In this document: positions 20,553 through 20,968 of the stretch, piece after piece
Position numbering within the stretch: position 1 is the first letter of the stretch
Layout of the letters: every line of letters begins with the position of its first letter
NCBI GenBank assembly: GCA_016201425.1
Contig: JACQCW010000014.1
Location: forward strand, 1 to 20,968
Reading direction: 5' to 3'
Source: Candidatus Vogelbacteria bacterium
GTDB lineage: Bacteria > Patescibacteria > Paceibacteria > UBA9973 > UBA12445
Length of the DNA stretch: 20,968 bases
Position numbers and translations under genes: made by a program
The notes under the pieces: generated by a model
Seen by the model: only the letters and a program-made list of their open reading frames with translations
Database searches by the model: none
Told to the model about the DNA's origin: nothing

Positions 20553-20561
20553 TTAATTATA

Positions 20562-20861
20562 CTATCGCTTTGCCACTCTTAAGGCAAATGGATTAAAATA
20601 CTTTTCGACTTGAAATTTAGTAACGGTATATACTTGATTACCACTTAGAATATCATTTAATATATCCTCCAGCCTACTCACTTCTGGCTCCCTGGTTTTC
20701 ATCTCCCCTAACGATCTTAACTTATTGATAATCAAAAGACACCTGCCCGCGGAAAGACGGCACGCTGATTCGTTTTTTTTATCAAATGCATTAAAAACAC
20801 GAATAAATTCACTTCCAAGATTCGCCATATAAAATAAAGCAGTCCGTTCGGGTTGACTCAT
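20562..20861 (-). CDS. Conserved-looking helical protein of unknown function
   Basis: The 99-residue protein is largely alpha-helical: RTALFYMANLGSEFIRVFNAFDKKN, ACRLSAGRCLLIINKLRSLGE and EVSRLEDILNDILSG, then a strand-like VYTVTKFQVEKYFNPFALRVAKR. It contains no signal, membrane segment or catalytic motif I recognise. The pattern MANLGSE...RxF...FxPFAL feels familiar from Parcubacteria hypothetical proteins but I cannot name a family. Its ATG overlaps the TGA of the upstream partial gene (ATGA), and it lies 9 nt before the OB-fold gene, so all belong to one operon and may share a role in translation or tRNA biology. Confidence 0.75.
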   Translation of the reverse strand: MSQPERTALFYMANLGSEFIRVFNAFDKKNESACRLSAGRCLLIINKLRSLGEMKTREPEVSRLEDILNDILSGNQVYTVTKFQVEKYFNPFALRVAKR

Positions 20862-20968
20862 TGAGTTATAATTTTATATAAAATTTCTTTAACTCTACTT
20901 TTTATTTTATCATCCTCAATATACATACTCTTATTACCCAACGATGGTCGAATATTGATTAAAGAAAC
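20858..20968 (-). CDS. 3' end of an unidentified gene, partial at window edge
   Basis: On the minus strand one frame is open from the right edge to a TGA at 20858-20860, giving 36 residues ending KSRVKEILYKIITQ. The TGA overlaps the next gene's ATG (ATGA), which is the typical coupling of adjacent bacterial genes and supports a real coding end. The visible part is charged and probably helical; it is too short to identify. Confidence 0.6.
   Translation of the reverse strand, partial: VSLINIRPSLGNKSMYIEDDKIKSRVKEILYKIITQ

Noticed and set aside
20556..20561. TATAAT before the OB-fold gene as a separate promoter
   Set aside because: It lies 3 nt before the ATG, has no -35, and overlaps the preceding stop; operon transcription is simpler. 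Use of the second ATG (20544-20546) could rescue it, so it is not excluded fully.

Overview
The window looks like part of a chromosome from a candidate phyla radiation (Patescibacteria) bacterium, most likely Parcubacteria-like. The evidence is an AT-rich, very compact layout with short or overlapping intergenic gaps, and several protein families typical of that group: a lamin-tail-like membrane protein, an ftsK / small Big-like membrane protein / recA cluster, a peptidoglycan-binding S-layer-like giant, an ECF sigma factor with a small membrane partner, and a REP-associated tyrosine transposase. TGA is used as a stop (for example at 5224-5226), so the SR1/Gracilibacteria code is excluded. No rRNA, tRNA or CRISPR array was seen.

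Layout. 1-2975 (minus): a ribosomal protein operon in the order rpsS, rplV, rpsC, rplP, rpmC, rpsQ, rplN, rplX (cut by the window edge). rpsS is the first gene behind a strong promoter, so the upstream half of the classical S10 operon (rplC-rplD-rplW-rplB) is not attached here. 3097-3900 (plus): a phosphoribosyltransferase-fold protein, divergent from the ribosomal operon. 3941-4698: a RAYT transposase gene flanked by inverted copies of a REP palindrome and carrying a third copy inside its own coding sequence. 4706-8771 (minus): a four-gene operon with essentially no gaps, encoding a membrane-anchored TPR protein, a membrane-anchored lamin-tail-like protein, a HEAT-repeat protein with a kinase-like C-terminus, and a GNAT acetyltransferase. 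8948-12514 (minus): a 1188-residue S-layer-like surface protein with a clear terminator and an unusually long (474 bp) upstream region. 12989-13897 (minus): a winged-helix protein divergent from 14082-18388 (plus), which encodes ftsK, a small Big-like membrane protein, recA and a degenerate kinase-like protein, closed by a bidirectional terminator. 18474-19383 (minus): an ECF sigma factor and a small membrane protein. 19436-20968 (minus): a SAM methyltransferase, a stand-alone tRNA-binding OB-fold protein, an unknown helical protein and the end of a further gene, all closely packed.

Points that stand out: (1) a RAYT gene that encodes its own REP palindrome as part of the protein; (2) a repeated promoter arrangement in which a -10 box lies 6-8 nt before the first gene's ATG, predicting leaderless transcripts for at least five transcription units, while Shine-Dalgarno motifs are rare; (3) the TPR / lamin-tail / HEAT-kinase / GNAT operon, which reads as a candidate envelope-linked signalling module, with a second degenerate kinase-like gene behind recA; (4) the long S-layer leader, with a possible 25-codon hydrophobic small ORF, an inverted repeat and a perfect DnaA-box sequence. 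Functions beyond the family level are inference.
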